Source: Vreelandella arcis
GTDB lineage: Bacteria > Pseudomonadota > Gammaproteobacteria > Pseudomonadales > Halomonadaceae
Direction: 5' to 3'
Length of the DNA: 64,000 bases
NCBI RefSeq assembly: GCF_900103865.1
Contig: NZ_FNII01000006.1
Location: forward strand, 62,001-126,000
Shown: positions 43,113 through 51,526 of the stretch, one piece after another
How the letters are laid out: the number at the start of each line of letters is the position of its first letter
Numbering within the stretch: the first letter of the stretch is position 1
The notes under the pieces: model-generated
Told to the model about the DNA's origin: nothing
What the model saw: the letters and a program-made list of their open reading frames with translations, nothing else
Databases searched by the model: none
Made by a program: the position numbers and the translations under genes

Positions 43113-43811
43113 ATGGTTGCGTTGCCACCACCTGCTGTCACCGCTGTCCGTGTTGTTTTTCGATTTACCTGTCTGTTTCGCGAGCGCCACGCCCCCTTGG
43201 TGGTTGCTGGCTGTATGCTGGTAGTTGTCCTTAGCGGCTGTGCCGGCAGCGCACCCCGAGACGATGCCCCCGATGATTATTTTGCCCGCTCGCTGCCTGG
43301 ACTTCCCGACGACTGGGAAGCGAAGATGTCGCCTTTAGATGGGCAATACGACTCCTTCGGCAATTGGCAGGCTTCCCCCAGAGAGCAAGTACGCAAGGCG
43401 TTGTTGGACCAGCACGAGCGCTGGATGGGTACGCCGTATCGGCTAGGCGGCACCAGTCAGCGGGGTATCGATTGTTCGGCACTGGTGCGTAATATCTTCC
43501 GCGATACCTTTGAGCTGGATCTGCCGCGCACCACCCGAGGGCAAGTTCATGAGGGACGCCCGATCGACCGCCAAGCTTTACAGGCGGGCGATCTGGTGTT
43601 CTTCCGCCCGCCGGGCGCGTATAACCATGTGGGCATTTACGTCGGCGATGGACATTTTCTGCATGCCTCTACCTCGCAGGGGGTGACCATCTCAAGCCTG
43701 GATAATGTCTATTGGAATCGTTATTACTGGCAATCGCGGCGGCCATTGGCGCCCTCGCAAATAGCCAAATTCAGCGACACGCCGACGTTCAACACCTCTC
43801 GGTCGATGTAA
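43113..43811 (+). CDS. NlpC/P60-family lipoprotein, probable cell-wall endopeptidase
   Basis: 232 aa from ATG at 43113, chosen because GAGGG lies 6 nt upstream (frame is open to 43080). A lipoprotein signal with lipobox LSGC (PLVVAGCMLVVVLSGCAGS) implies outer-membrane anchoring. The NlpC/P60 domain (about 110-215) has the catalytic Cys in RGIDCSALVRN, the His in YNHVGIYVGDGHFLHAS and the third polar residue downstream. Resembles Spr/MepS D,D-endopeptidases that cut peptidoglycan cross-links. Monocistronic; 41 nt before the MFS gene. Confidence 0.9.
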   Translation: MVALPPPAVTAVRVVFRFTCLFRERHAPLVVAGCMLVVVLSGCAGSAPRDDAPDDYFARSLPGLPDDWEAKMSPLDGQYDSFGNWQASPREQVRKALLDQHERWMGTPYRLGGTSQRGIDCSALVRNIFRDTFELDLPRTTRGQVHEGRPIDRQALQAGDLVFFRPPGAYNHVGIYVGDGHFLHASTSQGVTISSLDNVYWNRYYWQSRRPLAPSQIAKFSDTPTFNTSRSM

Positions 43812-43852
43812 GCAGCTAACCGACCCGCGCAGGGCAGCCTGTTAGGAACGGC

Positions 43853-45070
43853 ATGATTGAAGCCAACACCCGCGCCTGGTGGCGCGCTACCTTGGCCCTG
43901 TGTTTGGGCTCCTTTCTGGTCTTTATCAACCTCTACGCGCCGCAGCCGTTGCTGCCAGGGCTCAAAGAAACCTATGGGGTCTCGACCCTGGGGGTGAGCT
44001 TGGTGATGTCGGTGGCTACGCTGTCGCTGGCCTTTGCGCTGTTGGTGTTCGGGCCGCTTTCAGACGCCATTGGCCGCGAAGGCATTATGCGCATCACCCT
44101 GCTGTTGGCCGGTGGCTGTTCGCTGGCGCTGGCGTTTGCTCCCACCTTTGAAAGCCTGCTGGCGCTGCGCCTGGTGCAGGGCTTTGTGTTGGGTGGGTTA
44201 CCGGCGGTGGCGATTGCCTGGATGGGCGATGAGTTCGACAAACCGGCGCTGCTGAGCGCGGTGGGGCTGTACATTGGCGCCAACTCGTTGGGTGGGATTA
44301 GCGGGCGCGTGGTGGGTGGCGCAGCTGCGGATATCGGCGGGCCGACGGCGGCGTTTTTGGCCGTCGGGGTCATGACGTTAGTGGGTGGCGCGGTGTTTTG
44401 GCGTTTGCTGCCGACCAGCCAGGCGTTCCGCCCTCAGCGTTTTCAATTGCGCACGGCGGTGAATGGCCTCGCCGGCCATTTGCGTAGCCCGGTACTGCTC
44501 GCCGCTTATGCGCTGGGCGGCATTAACTTCCTGATTTTTATTAACCAATACAGCTATATTACGTTCCGCTTGGCGGATGCGCCTTACCAGCTGGCGGCGA
44601 GTAGTCTGGGGTTGGTGTTTTTAACCTACCTGGGTGGCACTGTGGGCTCAACACTCTCGGGGCGGCTGGCCCAGCGCTTTTCCCCGGCAGCCTGCATGTG
44701 TGTGGGCGTGGTGATTTTAATGCTCGGCACGGCGATTACCCTGGCGGATTCCCTCGTGCTGATTATTGCTGGGCTGACCGTCAACGCTTTTGGGTTCTTC
44801 CTGGCCCACTCGCTGGCTTCCAGTTGGGTAGGGCGTTATGCCCAGGGTGCACGGGGCAGCGCCTCGGCGATGTATCTGGTGTTTTACTATGTGGGGGCCA
44901 GCCTGGGCGGCTTCTGGCTGGAGCCGTTCTGGCAGTGGGCGGGCTGGCGCGGCGTGACGCTGGGCTCGTGGCTGCTGCTTAGCGTTACCTTGGTGATTGC
45001 CTTGGGGCTGTGGCGATTTGAGCGTCGGGCTGCTCAGCAGGCGGCTCACGATACAGTTGCCCGTCGCTAA
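43853..45070 (+). CDS. Major facilitator superfamily exporter (YnfM-like, DHA1 type)
   Basis: 405 aa, twelve hydrophobic helices. Motif A-like GPLSDAIGREGIMRITLLLAGG lies between helices 2 and 3, with motif LRLVQGFVLGGLPAVAIAWMGDEF near helix 4 and GRVVGGAAADIGGPTAAF at helix 5. Related to uncharacterised E. coli YnfM and drug/sugar exporters; substrate unknown. Its last 86 nt overlap, tail to tail, the 3' end of nikE on the other strand. Confidence 0.9.
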   Translation: MIEANTRAWWRATLALCLGSFLVFINLYAPQPLLPGLKETYGVSTLGVSLVMSVATLSLAFALLVFGPLSDAIGREGIMRITLLLAGGCSLALAFAPTFESLLALRLVQGFVLGGLPAVAIAWMGDEFDKPALLSAVGLYIGANSLGGISGRVVGGAAADIGGPTAAFLAVGVMTLVGGAVFWRLLPTSQAFRPQRFQLRTAVNGLAGHLRSPVLLAAYALGGINFLIFINQYSYITFRLADAPYQLAASSLGLVFLTYLGGTVGSTLSGRLAQRFSPAACMCVGVVILMLGTAITLADSLVLIIAGLTVNAFGFFLAHSLASSWVGRYAQGARGSASAMYLVFYYVGASLGGFWLEPFWQWAGWRGVTLGSWLLLSVTLVIALGLWRFERRAAQQAAHDTVARR

Positions 45071-45698
45071 GCGTTAACCGGTGCGAGCATAGCCGCTGTA
45101 GCAAGGCGGCGTCGTGACTGATTACCAACACACCTATCTGCCGCTCATCGGCAATCTGGCGCAGCCCCTGCCAGAGGTCGAGCTGGGTGAGCGGGTCGAG
45201 CATGCTGGAGACTTCATCCGCCACCAGGTAGCGCACGTCGGGTGCCAGGGCGCGCAGTACGCACACCCGCTGCAGTTCGCCACCGGAAAGCGCCTGGGGC
45301 ATGCGGTTCATCCAGTCGGGCTCAATCCCGAACGCCTCGCGCAATGCTGCAGGCGGTGTCCAGGCTTCTTCCAAAATACGTTTCACTCGCCAGCGTGGGT
45401 TAACTGCGAGCTCAGGCGACTGCGGCAGCCATTGCACGGGCCGCAGGCCGCGCCGGGGCAGCGGTGCGCCGTCAACCGTTACTGTTCCCGCCTGGGGCGT
45501 TAGATACCCCGCCAGCAGCTGGCCAAGGGTCGATTTCCCCGCGCCGGAATCGCCGTTCAAGCCAAGCCATTCGCCCGCCTCCAGCGACAGCGACACGTCA
45601 TCGAGGATCGGCGGCTGGCCGGCAAAGCCAAAGCGTAAGTCTCGCGCGTTAAGCAACGTTTTGCGCCTGCTCGTCAGTGGAGGTGAGCGGGTTGCCAA
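44985..45698 (-). CDS. nikE: Nickel ABC importer ATPase NikE
   Basis: 237 aa. Walker A GDSGAGKSTLGQLLAG, Q-loop WLPQSPELAVNP, signature LSGGELQRVCVLRAL, Walker B YLVADEVSSMLDPLTQ and H-loop VISHDAALLQ. Member of the oligopeptide/nickel ATPase pair. The listed start is TTG at 45698, overlapping nikD by 50 nt; a TTG at 45656 just before LLNARDLRFGF is the likelier start in view of conservation. Last gene of the nik operon; assignment to nickel rests on the upstream NikR operator. Confidence 0.85.
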   Translation of the reverse strand: MATRSPPLTSRRKTLLNARDLRFGFAGQPPILDDVSLSLEAGEWLGLNGDSGAGKSTLGQLLAGYLTPQAGTVTVDGAPLPRRGLRPVQWLPQSPELAVNPRWRVKRILEEAWTPPAALREAFGIEPDWMNRMPQALSGGELQRVCVLRALAPDVRYLVADEVSSMLDPLTQLDLWQGLRQIADERQIGVLVISHDAALLQRLCSHRLTLSDGQLYREPPAEQPDAQIATAPRQSPR

Positions 45699-46476
45699 AT
45701 TGATTGTCAGGTAGCGCCTGCCACAGCGCTTGCGCGTAGTCGGTGTTTAACCCACTCCCTTCACCTTGAAACGCGGCGGCGGGGGCGGTTTCCACGCAGC
45801 GGCCCTGGCGCATAATCGTCACCCGTTGGGCAATCGGCAGGGCGTGGCGCAGGTCGTGGGTAATCAGCAGCACCGCTTTGCCCTCGCCGCGGGCCAGCGC
45901 CGCTAGGGCGTTAAGTACCCGGTCGCGCTGTTGCGGGTCGAGACCCACGCTGGGTTCATCGGCGATGATCAACTGCGCGCGGCTGACATGCGCCATAGCG
46001 GTGAGTACCCGCCGGGCCATGCCGCCCGAGAGCTGATGGGGAAACGCCTGTTGGGCGCCTGCGTTTAGTTGGTAGTGGTCAAGTGCCTGCGTTGCCGTAT
46101 CCCGCGCCGAGGCGGGCGTATGCCCCGCGCGCTGGGCCGCCCAACTGACCTGGCGCTGGTTGCGCACTAACGGGTCTAAGGCGTTGAGCGATTGGGGGAT
46201 CAGTGCCAGGTCACGCCCGCGCAGTTGACGTTGACGCGCGGCGGTGAGCGGCTGGCCCTGAAAGTGAAGGCGGCCGGTTTGTCGGCAGGGCGCGGGCAAC
46301 AGGCCGAGTAGCGCGTGGGCCAGCAGGCTTTTGCCTGCCCCGGACGCGCCGACCACGGCGTGAACCTCGCCGGGGTGAATCTCAAGCGAGACATCACGCA
46401 ACACCTCGGCCCAGCAGCGTCGCCACCAGTTGGCGTAATACGGCAGCTGTAGCGATAAGTGTTCGACCTTTAGCAT
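45649..46476 (-). CDS. nikD: Nickel ABC importer ATPase NikD
   Basis: 275 aa. Walker A GASGAGKSLLAHALLGLLP, Q-loop LIPQSLNALDP, signature LSGGMARRVLTAMAHV, Walker B LIIADEPSVGLD and H-loop LLITHDLRHALPIA. The first of the two unlike ATPases that drive the NikBC channel. ATG at 46476, 33 nt after the nikC stop. Shape and order match nikABCDE of E. coli. Confidence 0.88.
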   Translation of the reverse strand: MLKVEHLSLQLPYYANWWRRCWAEVLRDVSLEIHPGEVHAVVGASGAGKSLLAHALLGLLPAPCRQTGRLHFQGQPLTAARQRQLRGRDLALIPQSLNALDPLVRNQRQVSWAAQRAGHTPASARDTATQALDHYQLNAGAQQAFPHQLSGGMARRVLTAMAHVSRAQLIIADEPSVGLDPQQRDRVLNALAALARGEGKAVLLITHDLRHALPIAQRVTIMRQGRCVETAPAAAFQGEGSGLNTDYAQALWQALPDNQFGNPLTSTDEQAQNVA

Positions 46477-46509
46477 AAAGCTCCTTTCAACTCATCTTGA
46501 CGGTTGAGG

Positions 46510-47313
46510 TCAGGTTGACCAGGCGCGCCGTAGCGTCTCGCCCAACCGTTGAATACACAGCACCATCAGCAACAATCCCGCGCCGGGAAAGACCCCCAAC
46601 CACCAGTCGCCGCCACTTACATGACGCATCGATTCGCCCAGCAGTACGCCAATGGCGGGTTGATCGGCGGAGAGCCCCACGCCCAAAAACGACAGCGCGG
46701 CTTCGTGGAGCACTGCGTGGGGGAATAGCAGCAGTGCGCCCACCAAACAGTGGGGCAGCACTTGGGGGATCCAGTGGTGGCGGACGATAAAGCGTCGTGG
46801 TTTGCCGAGCGCTTGGGAAATCTGCACGTAGGGCGCGTGGCGAATGTGCAGCAGCTCGGCGCGCAGCACTCGGGCAAGGCTCGGCCAATGACTCAGCGCC
46901 ACGGCGATAATCACTGCCTGGGTGCCGCCGCCCAGGGCAAAGGCGATCATTAGGAGCAATAATAGATGCGGCACGCTGAGTAGCGTATCGATCGCAAGGC
47001 TAACCAGCGCGTCCCAGCGCGGGCCGAGCATGGCGAGTAGCGCCATGCTCAGGGCGATGAGCGTGCCAAGTAGCGCCGCGCTACTGCCGACCCAGAAGCT
47101 TAGCGTGAGCCCCGCCAGCGTGCGTGCGGCCATGTCGCGACCCAGCGCATCGGTGCCAAACCAATAGTTCGAGCCGGGCGGCGCCAGGCGCGCATCGAAA
47201 TGCATCTGCTGGGGCGCGTCGCCGAGCCATGCGGCGGCCATCAGCGCGCTGGCGAGCACCAGCGCCGCCAAGGCGGTGCTGAGCAGGGCGGTAAGGCGGG
47301 GCTGCTGATTCAT
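46510..47313 (-). CDS. nikC: Nickel ABC importer permease NikC
   Basis: 267 aa, OppC/DppC-type permease with an N-terminal helix (LLSTALAALVLASALMAAAWL), PPGSNYWFGTDALGRDMAARTLAGL motif, and the EAA loop SQALGKPRRFIVRHHWIPQVLPH. ATG at 47313 overlaps the nikB stop as ATGA. Forms the inner-membrane channel with NikB. Confidence 0.9.
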   Translation of the reverse strand: MNQQPRLTALLSTALAALVLASALMAAAWLGDAPQQMHFDARLAPPGSNYWFGTDALGRDMAARTLAGLTLSFWVGSSAALLGTLIALSMALLAMLGPRWDALVSLAIDTLLSVPHLLLLLMIAFALGGGTQAVIIAVALSHWPSLARVLRAELLHIRHAPYVQISQALGKPRRFIVRHHWIPQVLPHCLVGALLLFPHAVLHEAALSFLGVGLSADQPAIGVLLGESMRHVSGGDWWLGVFPGAGLLLMVLCIQRLGETLRRAWST

Positions 47314-48305
47314 GGTGCTTGCGCCCGCAGCCGTGGGTCGATCAGCCGGTAAAGGCCATCGGCGGTGGCGTTGCCCAGACTGACCAGCAGCGCGGTGAAC
47401 AGCGCGATGGCCATTAGCAGCGGGATGTCGCTGCGCAATGCGGCTTCCACCGTGGCGCGGCCAAGCCCTGGGTAGGCAAATACCTGCTCGATCAGCATCA
47501 CGCCGCCAAACAGCTCGCCCAGCGATGCGCAGGCCAGCGTGATGGCGGGCAGACAGGCGTGGCGCGCGCCGTGTCGCCAGGCGACATCCCGGCGGCTAGC
47601 GCCCTGGGCAAACGCCTGGGTGGCCACTGGCGAGTGCATTAGGCTGCGTAGGCGGGCGCGGGTGTGCAGGGTGATCGGCGCGGTACTGAGTAGCGTGAGC
47701 GTGGCCACCGGTAGCGCCAAATGGTGTAGGCGGGTCGCCAGGCTTACCTCGTCACTCAGGCTGCCGCTGGGCCCGGCGCAGCATACAGGCGTCCAGCCCA
47801 GCGTTACCGAGAATAGCAACAGGCCGAGCATCGCCAGCCAAAATGCCGGGGTGGAAGCGGTGAGGTAGGCGTAGCCGCTAATTACGCGATCCAGTGTGCT
47901 GTGCGTTGGCTTAGCGGGCTCACGCATGCCCGCCAGCAGACCCAGGCCAAAGCCCAGCAGTGTGGAGAGCAACCAGGCAAGCCCGAGCAGCGCCAAGGAG
48001 CGCTGGAAGCGTTGGGCAATCACCTCGTTCACTGGCTGGTTGTAGACGTGGCTCCAGCCCAGGTTGCCGCTAAGTAGCTGGCGCAGCCAGTGGCCGAATT
48101 GCAACAGCGGCGGTTGATCAAACCCCCAACGTTCTGCGATCAGTGCGCGCTGTTCGGCGCCGGCCTGGGCAATTTGCGGGCCCAGGTAGGCGTCGATGGG
48201 GTCAATGGGCGAGGCGAGCATCAAGCCGAACGTCAGCCCCGCCACGCATAGCAGCACCAGGGCTATGCGTAGCAGGCGAACGCTTAGCAGGCGGATTACG
48301 GGCAT
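47310..48305 (-). CDS. nikB: Nickel ABC importer permease NikB
   Basis: 331 aa, OppB/DppB-type permease. N-terminal helix (LLRIALVLLCVAGLTFGLMLASPIDPIDAYLGP), the ERWGFDQPPLLQFGHWLRQLLSGNLGWSHVYNQPVNEVIAQRF block typical of this family, and the EAA-like loop FAQGASRRDVAWRHGARHACLPAITL. Overlaps nikA by 10 nt and nikC by 4 nt. Confidence 0.92.
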   Translation of the reverse strand: MPVIRLLSVRLLRIALVLLCVAGLTFGLMLASPIDPIDAYLGPQIAQAGAEQRALIAERWGFDQPPLLQFGHWLRQLLSGNLGWSHVYNQPVNEVIAQRFQRSLALLGLAWLLSTLLGFGLGLLAGMREPAKPTHSTLDRVISGYAYLTASTPAFWLAMLGLLLFSVTLGWTPVCCAGPSGSLSDEVSLATRLHHLALPVATLTLLSTAPITLHTRARLRSLMHSPVATQAFAQGASRRDVAWRHGARHACLPAITLACASLGELFGGVMLIEQVFAYPGLGRATVEAALRSDIPLLMAIALFTALLVSLGNATADGLYRLIDPRLRAQAP

Positions 48306-49909
48306 GTCCAGCGCCAGTCGAGCAGGTTGGCGGTAATCGGCCAGCCGTGCCCGTGAGGCGCCACGCCCAGCTCGCCGACGTCTAAGCAGGTGTCGGCGGC
48401 GTAAACGTGGTCAAGGTTGACCAGCCACGCCCAGGCGGCATCACCGCGTACCCCGTAGCCGGTCTCGCCGTCCCACTGGGCATCACGCCAGTGGCGGTTG
48501 GCCTGTTCAACGCTCGCGGCGGCCTGGGCGGCATCCAGGTGGTCATCCACCGTATCGTTGGCGTAAAAGCCGCTGTTGAAGTAGCCGTCGCCGGCGTGCT
48601 TGCTGTGAAATAGCGTGTAGATTTCTTGGGGGCTACGGCTGCCCCAGCCAAACATCACCGCGTCCTGGTGCATCGCCTCGCGGCGCAGCTCGCTCCAGGG
48701 GCGGCGGGTCGGCTGCATGTCGATGCCTAGCGGGCGTAGCATCTCGGCGCTGGCTTCGGCGAGCCACTGGCGAGTAATGTCGCCGCTGGGGTAGCTTAGC
48801 TTGAAGCGGGCCGGCTGGCCGTCTTTTTCACGCAGGCCATCGTCGCCGCGTTGCCAGCCTGCTTCGTCGAGAATCGCCGCTGCGCGCTCGAGATCGGGGG
48901 TATCGAGGGTTTCATCGGTGCGGCTCCAGGGAAGGCCATCGGCGGGCCCAAAGGCGGCACGTCCATGGCCGTTGAGGGCCACGTCGACCAGTGTGTCGCG
49001 ATCTAGGGCCAGGTTAATGGCGTGGCGAATCGCCGGGTCGGCGGTAACGTCGTTGCCGATGGGCGCGCCGTTTTCGGCTTGTTCGTCCTGGTTCGGCACG
49101 GTGGGAAACAGGATGCCCCGGTTATCAACGCTTTGCATGACGATGCGCTGCATGTCGTCGGGATAGGCGTCGGCCAGTGCAGGCGGCACGCTGGCGAGAT
49201 CCACTTGGCCGGCCTGGGCGGCGCGCAGGGTGGTGTCTTCGCCGGTAAACAGAAACACTAAGCGCTCAAACGGCGGTGAGGGGCCGTAGAAGTGCGGGTT
49301 ACGCTCGACAATCAGCTGTTCGCCTTCCTGCCATTCGATCATGCGGTAGGGGCCGCTGCCCAGCGGCTGGCGGCCGTAGCCCTCGTCATAGCCGTTATCG
49401 CGGCTGGCGGCGGGCACGATGCCCAGGCTATACAGCTGGTCGATAAAGGTAATACGCGGCGCGTGGAGGGTTAATTTGACCTGGTGGCTGTTTATCGCGG
49501 TGGCGTGTTTCAGGGCGCTTAAATCGGCGCGGCCACCGGCCTCGGCGGCGGCATTGAAGGTGTAGGCGACATCCTCGGCGGTGAGCGGGGTGCCGTCGGC
49601 AAAGCGGGCGTCGTCGCGCAGCGTCAGCTGCCAGGTGAGCCGGTCGTCGGAGAGCGACCAGTTGGTGGCAAGCGCCGCACGGGGGGAGAAGTCCTCGCCC
49701 TGGCTTAACAGCGTGGACTGAAACAGCGGGTGGCCGTATTGCCCCCAGCCCAGCAGTGGGTCGAAGCCCTGTTCAGGCTCGCCGCCAATCGCCAGTACCA
49801 GCGTTGATTTGGCGCTCGCCGGGCCTGCCAGCAGCAAGCAAATCAGGCTAGCAGCGGTTAGGATAGAAGCTGACAGTTGGGTGGCACGGCTAGGCAAAGC
49901 AGTGGACAT
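48296..49909 (-). CDS. nikA: Nickel-binding periplasmic protein NikA (SBP family 5)
   Basis: 537 aa with signal peptide (ILTAASLICLLLAGPASAKS). SBP_bac_5 features: GGEPEQGFDPLLGWGQYGHPLFQSTLLSQ, WQLTLRDDARFADGTPLTAEDVAYTFNAA, GSGPYRMIEWQEGEQLIVERNPHFYG, ADPAIRHAINLALDRDTLVDVALNGHGRAAFGP. The family also carries peptides, but the divergent nikR and an exact NikR operator 20 nt upstream of its ATG point to nickel, usually bound with histidine or another chelator. Nickel here would serve urease or hydrogenase, not seen in this window. Confidence 0.88.
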   Translation of the reverse strand: MSTALPSRATQLSASILTAASLICLLLAGPASAKSTLVLAIGGEPEQGFDPLLGWGQYGHPLFQSTLLSQGEDFSPRAALATNWSLSDDRLTWQLTLRDDARFADGTPLTAEDVAYTFNAAAEAGGRADLSALKHATAINSHQVKLTLHAPRITFIDQLYSLGIVPAASRDNGYDEGYGRQPLGSGPYRMIEWQEGEQLIVERNPHFYGPSPPFERLVFLFTGEDTTLRAAQAGQVDLASVPPALADAYPDDMQRIVMQSVDNRGILFPTVPNQDEQAENGAPIGNDVTADPAIRHAINLALDRDTLVDVALNGHGRAAFGPADGLPWSRTDETLDTPDLERAAAILDEAGWQRGDDGLREKDGQPARFKLSYPSGDITRQWLAEASAEMLRPLGIDMQPTRRPWSELRREAMHQDAVMFGWGSRSPQEIYTLFHSKHAGDGYFNSGFYANDTVDDHLDAAQAAASVEQANRHWRDAQWDGETGYGVRGDAAWAWLVNLDHVYAADTCLDVGELGVAPHGHGWPITANLLDWRWTCP

Positions 49910-49928
49910 GGTAAGTGCTTACCGTCGA

Positions 49929-49956
49929 GTATGATGTTTTATTAATATCATCATAC
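49929..49956. promoter_or_regulatory. NikR operator, GTATGA-N16-TCATAC
   Basis: GTATGA at 49929-49934 and TCATAC at 49951-49956 with exactly 16 nt between: identical in sequence and spacing to the E. coli NikR consensus. It lies between nikA (ATG 49909) and nikR (ATG 50026). Read leftward, TTGACC (49973-49968), a 17-nt gap and TGATAT (49950-49945) form a candidate nikA promoter that the operator overlaps, so Ni-NikR would block it. Confidence 0.92.
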
Positions 49957-50025
49957 TGGCCGCCGGGGGTCAATTTTGAAGGCTGTGTGGAGAAGGGCGA
50001 TGTCAACGTTAAGGAGGGGGAGACG

Positions 50026-50427
50026 ATGCAGCGAGTAACGGTGACACTTGATGAAGAGTTACTGGCCGACGTGGATGCACTGATTCAGGAGCGCGGCTAC
50101 CAGAACCGTTCCGAGGCAATCCGCGATTTAACCCGCAGCGGGCTACAGCAGGTGCGCGAAGAAGCCGCGCCACAGGCGCCATGCATGGGGGCGCTGGTGT
50201 ATGTCTACGACCATGCGGCCAGGGAGTTGTCGAAACGCCTGACGCAACATTCTCACGCCCACCACGATCTCACCCTTTCGACGCTGCATGTGCATTTAAA
50301 CCAAGACAGTTGCATGGAAGTCGCACTGCTCAAAGGCCAAAGCGACCAACTGAAGCAGTTCGCCGCCGACGTCACCTCATCGCGCAGCGTCCGCCATGGT
50401 CGCTTGGTGCTGATTCCTGAGGAGTAA
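50026..50427 (+). CDS. nikR: Nickel-responsive regulator NikR
   Basis: 133 aa, exact family size, from ATG at 50026 with AAGGAGGGGG upstream; the open frame to 49915 runs through the operator and is rejected. Ribbon-helix-helix domain MQRVTVTLDEELLADVDALIQERGYQNRSEAIRDLTR and a C-terminal ACT-like metal domain with the conserved nickel ligands: His in LTQHSHAHHDL, His-x-His in TLHVHLNQDSCMEVALLKG (with Cys). Represses nikABCDE when nickel is sufficient; probably autoregulates since the operator sits between both starts. Confidence 0.96.
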   Translation: MQRVTVTLDEELLADVDALIQERGYQNRSEAIRDLTRSGLQQVREEAAPQAPCMGALVYVYDHAARELSKRLTQHSHAHHDLTLSTLHVHLNQDSCMEVALLKGQSDQLKQFAADVTSSRSVRHGRLVLIPEE

Positions 50428-50433
50428 GTATAA

Positions 50434-50460
50434 AAAAGGCGACCGCTTGGGTCGCCTTTT
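50434..50460 (+). terminator. Intrinsic terminator between nikR and slyD (bidirectional)
   Basis: Stem AAAAGGCGACC (50434-50444) / GGTCGCCTTTT (50450-50460) with a short GCTTG loop, seven nt after the nikR stop. T-runs flank it on both strands, so it can also serve slyD, which converges on it. Confidence 0.88.
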
Positions 50461-50501
50461 CGCATGTCACGCTGGGCTGTCGGGCAGCCGCGGGGATGAG
50501 C

Positions 50502-50984
50502 TTAGTGCTCTTCGCCGCCTTCACCGTGTACATGGCCGTGTTCAACTTCTTCTGCGCTGGCTTCGCGTACTTCAGCGATTTCAACGTCAAAGTTGAGGTG
50601 CTGACCGGCTAACGGGTGGTTGCCGTCAACGACGACGGTGTCGCCTTCAACTTTCTTCACGGTGACCATCAGCGGGCCGCCTTGGGTCTGCGCCTGGAAC
50701 TGCATGCCCGGCTCAACGCTTTCAACGCCTTGGAAAGCATCGCGCGGTACTTCTTGCATCAGCTGTTCCTGAACTTCGCCATAGCCTTCTTCCGGCGTTA
50801 CTTTGACGTTCAGTTTTTCGCCAGAGGCGTGACCTTCGAGCTCTTTTTCCAGGCCAGGAATGATGTTGCCTGAGCCGTGGAGGTAGGTAAGCGGTTCGCG
50901 GCCTTCGGAGCTGTCCAGCACTTCACCCTCATCATTGGTCAGGGTGTAGTGGAACGCGACAACCGAGTTTTGCGCAATTTGCAT
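50502..50984 (-). CDS. slyD: FKBP-type peptidyl-prolyl isomerase SlyD
   Basis: 160 aa from ATG at 50984, chosen because AAAGG lies about 9 nt upstream and the conserved start MQIAQNSVVAFHYTL begins there. FKBP domain with an inserted-in-flap (IF) chaperone domain (VTPEEGYGEVQEQLMQEVPRDAFQGVESVEPG), then GNHPLAGQHLNFDVEI. The C-terminal tail HGHVHGEGGEEH is His-rich, shorter than in E. coli, and can bind nickel. SlyD supplies nickel to hydrogenase maturation in E. coli, so its place next to nikR is meaningful, though the gene is convergent with nikR and separately expressed. Confidence 0.92.
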   Translation of the reverse strand: MQIAQNSVVAFHYTLTNDEGEVLDSSEGREPLTYLHGSGNIIPGLEKELEGHASGEKLNVKVTPEEGYGEVQEQLMQEVPRDAFQGVESVEPGMQFQAQTQGGPLMVTVKKVEGDTVVVDGNHPLAGQHLNFDVEIAEVREASAEEVEHGHVHGEGGEEH

Positions 50985-51156
50985 TAAATAACCTTTCGGT
51001 GAGTACATGTTCCAACATAATAACGCGTGAGAGCTGGTTTGTCAGGGGGTAGCCAGGGTTTTTCCGACTCTCATCTTTTGGCGGTATTGCGCCCTGGATT
51101 GCGCAGGGCTACTCTAGCCACACACTTTTTTCGACGCACCTTCCATGGAGCAAAAC

Positions 51157-51435
51157 ATGACCGTATTACTGATTTGGCTGGTCGCCTTGGTGCTGATTGG
51201 CTATTTTGTCAATCAGCGCTGGGAAACCGTGAGTGCCGGGCTGGATAAAATGCTACCCGCCGCGCTGAAAACCCACGGCGATAACCGCTGGCTGTGGGTG
51301 GGTGCCTTGGCCGTGCTGGGTGCCACCACGCTGGTGCGCCCGGTGGATATCTTGCTGGTGGGTATTTTGCTGGCGATTATCGGCTTTGTGGTGTTTAAAC
51401 TGATTAACTGGGCATCGAGTAAAGCACACAGCTAA
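51157..51435 (+). CDS. Small membrane protein, unknown function
   Basis: 92 aa from ATG at 51157, chosen because GGAG lies 6 nt upstream; the ATG four codons earlier (51145) has no ribosome site. Two or three hydrophobic segments (TVLLIWLVALVLIGYFVN; LWVGALAVLGATTLV; ILLVGILLAIIGFVVFKLINW). No family recognised. Monocistronic, ending in a terminator. Confidence 0.75.
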   Translation: MTVLLIWLVALVLIGYFVNQRWETVSAGLDKMLPAALKTHGDNRWLWVGALAVLGATTLVRPVDILLVGILLAIIGFVVFKLINWASSKAHS

Positions 51436-51463
51436 TGGCCCGTTAATTAACCGCCGCAACGAC

Positions 51464-51496
51464 AAGCGCCCCGTCAGCGATGCTGGCGGGGCGCTT
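51464..51496 (+). terminator. Intrinsic terminator (bidirectional)
   Basis: Stem AAGCGCCCCGTCAGC (51464-51478) / GCTGGCGGGGCGCTT (51482-51496) with one mismatch and a 3-nt loop, between the small membrane protein and the convergent glycine-zipper lipoprotein. Confidence 0.88.
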
Positions 51497-51526
51497 TGCT
51501 TGGGTACTTTAAGCTGTCAGGTAGCC

